Shown here: piece after piece, positions 63,305 through 64,000 of the stretch
Layout of the letters: every line of letters starts with the position of its first letter
Numbering within the stretch: position 1 is the first letter of the stretch
DNA from: Sulfuricurvum sp.
GTDB taxonomy: Bacteria > Campylobacterota > Campylobacteria > Campylobacterales > Sulfurimonadaceae
Length of the DNA: 64,000 nt
Direction of reading: 5' to 3'
Assembly: GCF_028713855.1 (NCBI RefSeq)
Contig: NZ_JAQTNN010000014.1
Location: 1 to 64,000 of the forward strand
Position numbers and translations under genes: made by a program
The notes under the pieces: model-generated
Told to the model about the DNA's origin: nothing
Databases searched by the model: none
Seen by the model: only the letters and a program-made list of their open reading frames with translations

Positions 63305-63389
63305 AACGCTCCTTAATTGCTTACTAAACGGTTCCTGCCTAATCGACTTATTTTAAAGTGTAGCACTTTTTGGTTATAAATACTCCTAA

Positions 63390-64000
63390 TTAACTTCTTC
63401 CAACCTTTTTATTAATGACATCGCCCCGTTTTCCGAATACATCGACAGAGCTGTTCGGTACGAATTGGTAACCTTCAAGTTTATCAATTTTAACGAGTTT
63501 TTCCAGCGGTGTAGAGAGCATCGTTGTGATAAAATCGTCGGCCAGTTTTTCGACATGGTCAATTTCAGCCGGAGTAACGCTCTGATTGGTGGCAACTTTG
63601 GCACGGATGGAATCTTCGGCATTTTTAAGAGCATCATTGAACATCTCCTTGGCAAGTTGGACTTGATAGGTTTCTCCGGTTGATATTTTCTGTATGATAT
63701 GAGATGCTCCCAGAGAGGCGTCGATACGCAAGGTTTGGAAATTGATTCGAGCTCCCGTCAGATACGAGAGACCATCGACCATGCAGGGGCTGTTTTTACA
63801 TGCTCCTCGAATATCTGTACGGTCGATAACACCATCCGGAAACAGAGTATTCAACGCAACCGAAAGCTGTAAAAAGGTAAAAACGATTCCGTCGCACAAA
63901 TGACCGTGATATTTGACCAATTCATCAAGGGTAACGGTTTTTATGCATCCGTTGGGATTGTAGCGTCCAAGCGCACTATCGGTATCTCGGACGTTTAAAG
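63390..64000 (-). CDS. FmdE-domain protein (5' partial)
   Basis: The frame remains open to the window edge, so the N-terminus is missing. YHGHLCDGIVFTF and CKNSPCMVDGLSYLTGARINF fit the FmdE superfamily, in which Cys and His bind metal. The earliest start seen inside (TTG 63920) would cut into the conserved H-G-H block, so the true start is outside. It is upstream of the yeeE pair and its relation to formylmethanofuran dehydrogenase is only at the fold level. Confidence 0.78.
   Translation of the reverse strand, partial: LNVRDTDSALGRYNPNGCIKTVTLDELVKYHGHLCDGIVFTFLQLSVALNTLFPDGVIDRTDIRGACKNSPCMVDGLSYLTGARINFQTLRIDASLGASHIIQKISTGETYQVQLAKEMFNDALKNAEDSIRAKVATNQSVTPAEIDHVEKLADDFITTMLSTPLEKLVKIDKLEGYQFVPNSSVDVFGKRGDVINKKVGRS

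Overview
The window reads as plasmid or megaplasmid DNA from a sulfur-oxidising Campylobacterota (Sulfuricurvum/Sulfurimonas-like). The replicon call rests on an iteron array (about 228-813), a Rep_3-type initiator (888-3122), a ParA/ParB pair with twin 18-bp palindromes, and a Y-family polymerase. The organism call rests on gene style and content: low GC, epsilon-type metal-efflux cassettes, SO_0444 permease, YeeE/YedE sulfur transporters, rhodanese/ferredoxin, FmdE. It is an inference from memory; no search was run.

Layout. 1-6.4 kb: end of a cytochrome c gene, origin, rep-parA-parB, Y-polymerase. 6.4-11 kb: small unknown proteins, DUF3293, YjfB-like and DUF2130 proteins. 11-30.6 kb: a defence and RNA-biology island on the plus strand. 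It holds a WYL regulator, an FGE-like protein coupled to a NYN/LOTUS nuclease, a duplicated-domain unknown, a second (minus-strand) WYL regulator, a TROVE/Ro60 protein preceded by a structured RNA candidate, a micro/membrane-protein operon, a type III restriction-modification pair, and a complete Wadjet JetABCD system. 30.6-34.9 kb (minus): a complete type II CBASS operon (CD-NTase, Cap2 E1-E2, Cap3 JAMM protease, 2TM-SAVED Cap14). 35.1-36.4 kb: serine resolvase and a ParE-type toxin-antitoxin pair. 36.5-50.4 kb: two heavy-metal RND efflux operons, the first with a divergent ArsR regulator and tandem operator, the second with a CusA-type Cu/Ag signature. 50.7-58.2 kb: a copper-handling cassette (CusF, TolC lipoprotein, multicopper oxidase, haem protein, SHOCT, Cu P-ATPase, DUF302) enclosed by 38-bp inverted repeats with no transposase inside and a broken gene at each edge. 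58.5-64 kb (minus): TauE/SafE, ModA-like protein, rhodanese, ferredoxin, CDF exporter, two half-size YeeE proteins and an FmdE-domain protein cut by the window edge.

The most interesting signal is regulatory. Six copies of a palindrome GGACA-N5/6-TGTCC (loosely) sit in promoters of the defence island. Five of them lie exactly 11 bp upstream of a -10-like hexamer, and the sixth overlaps the start of the first WYL gene. The two sites between WYL-2 and TROVE have a 5-bp spacer and the four others a 6-bp spacer, which suggests two related WYL regulators dividing or sharing a defence regulon: an unknown operon, TROVE with its RNA, a membrane micro-operon and Wadjet.
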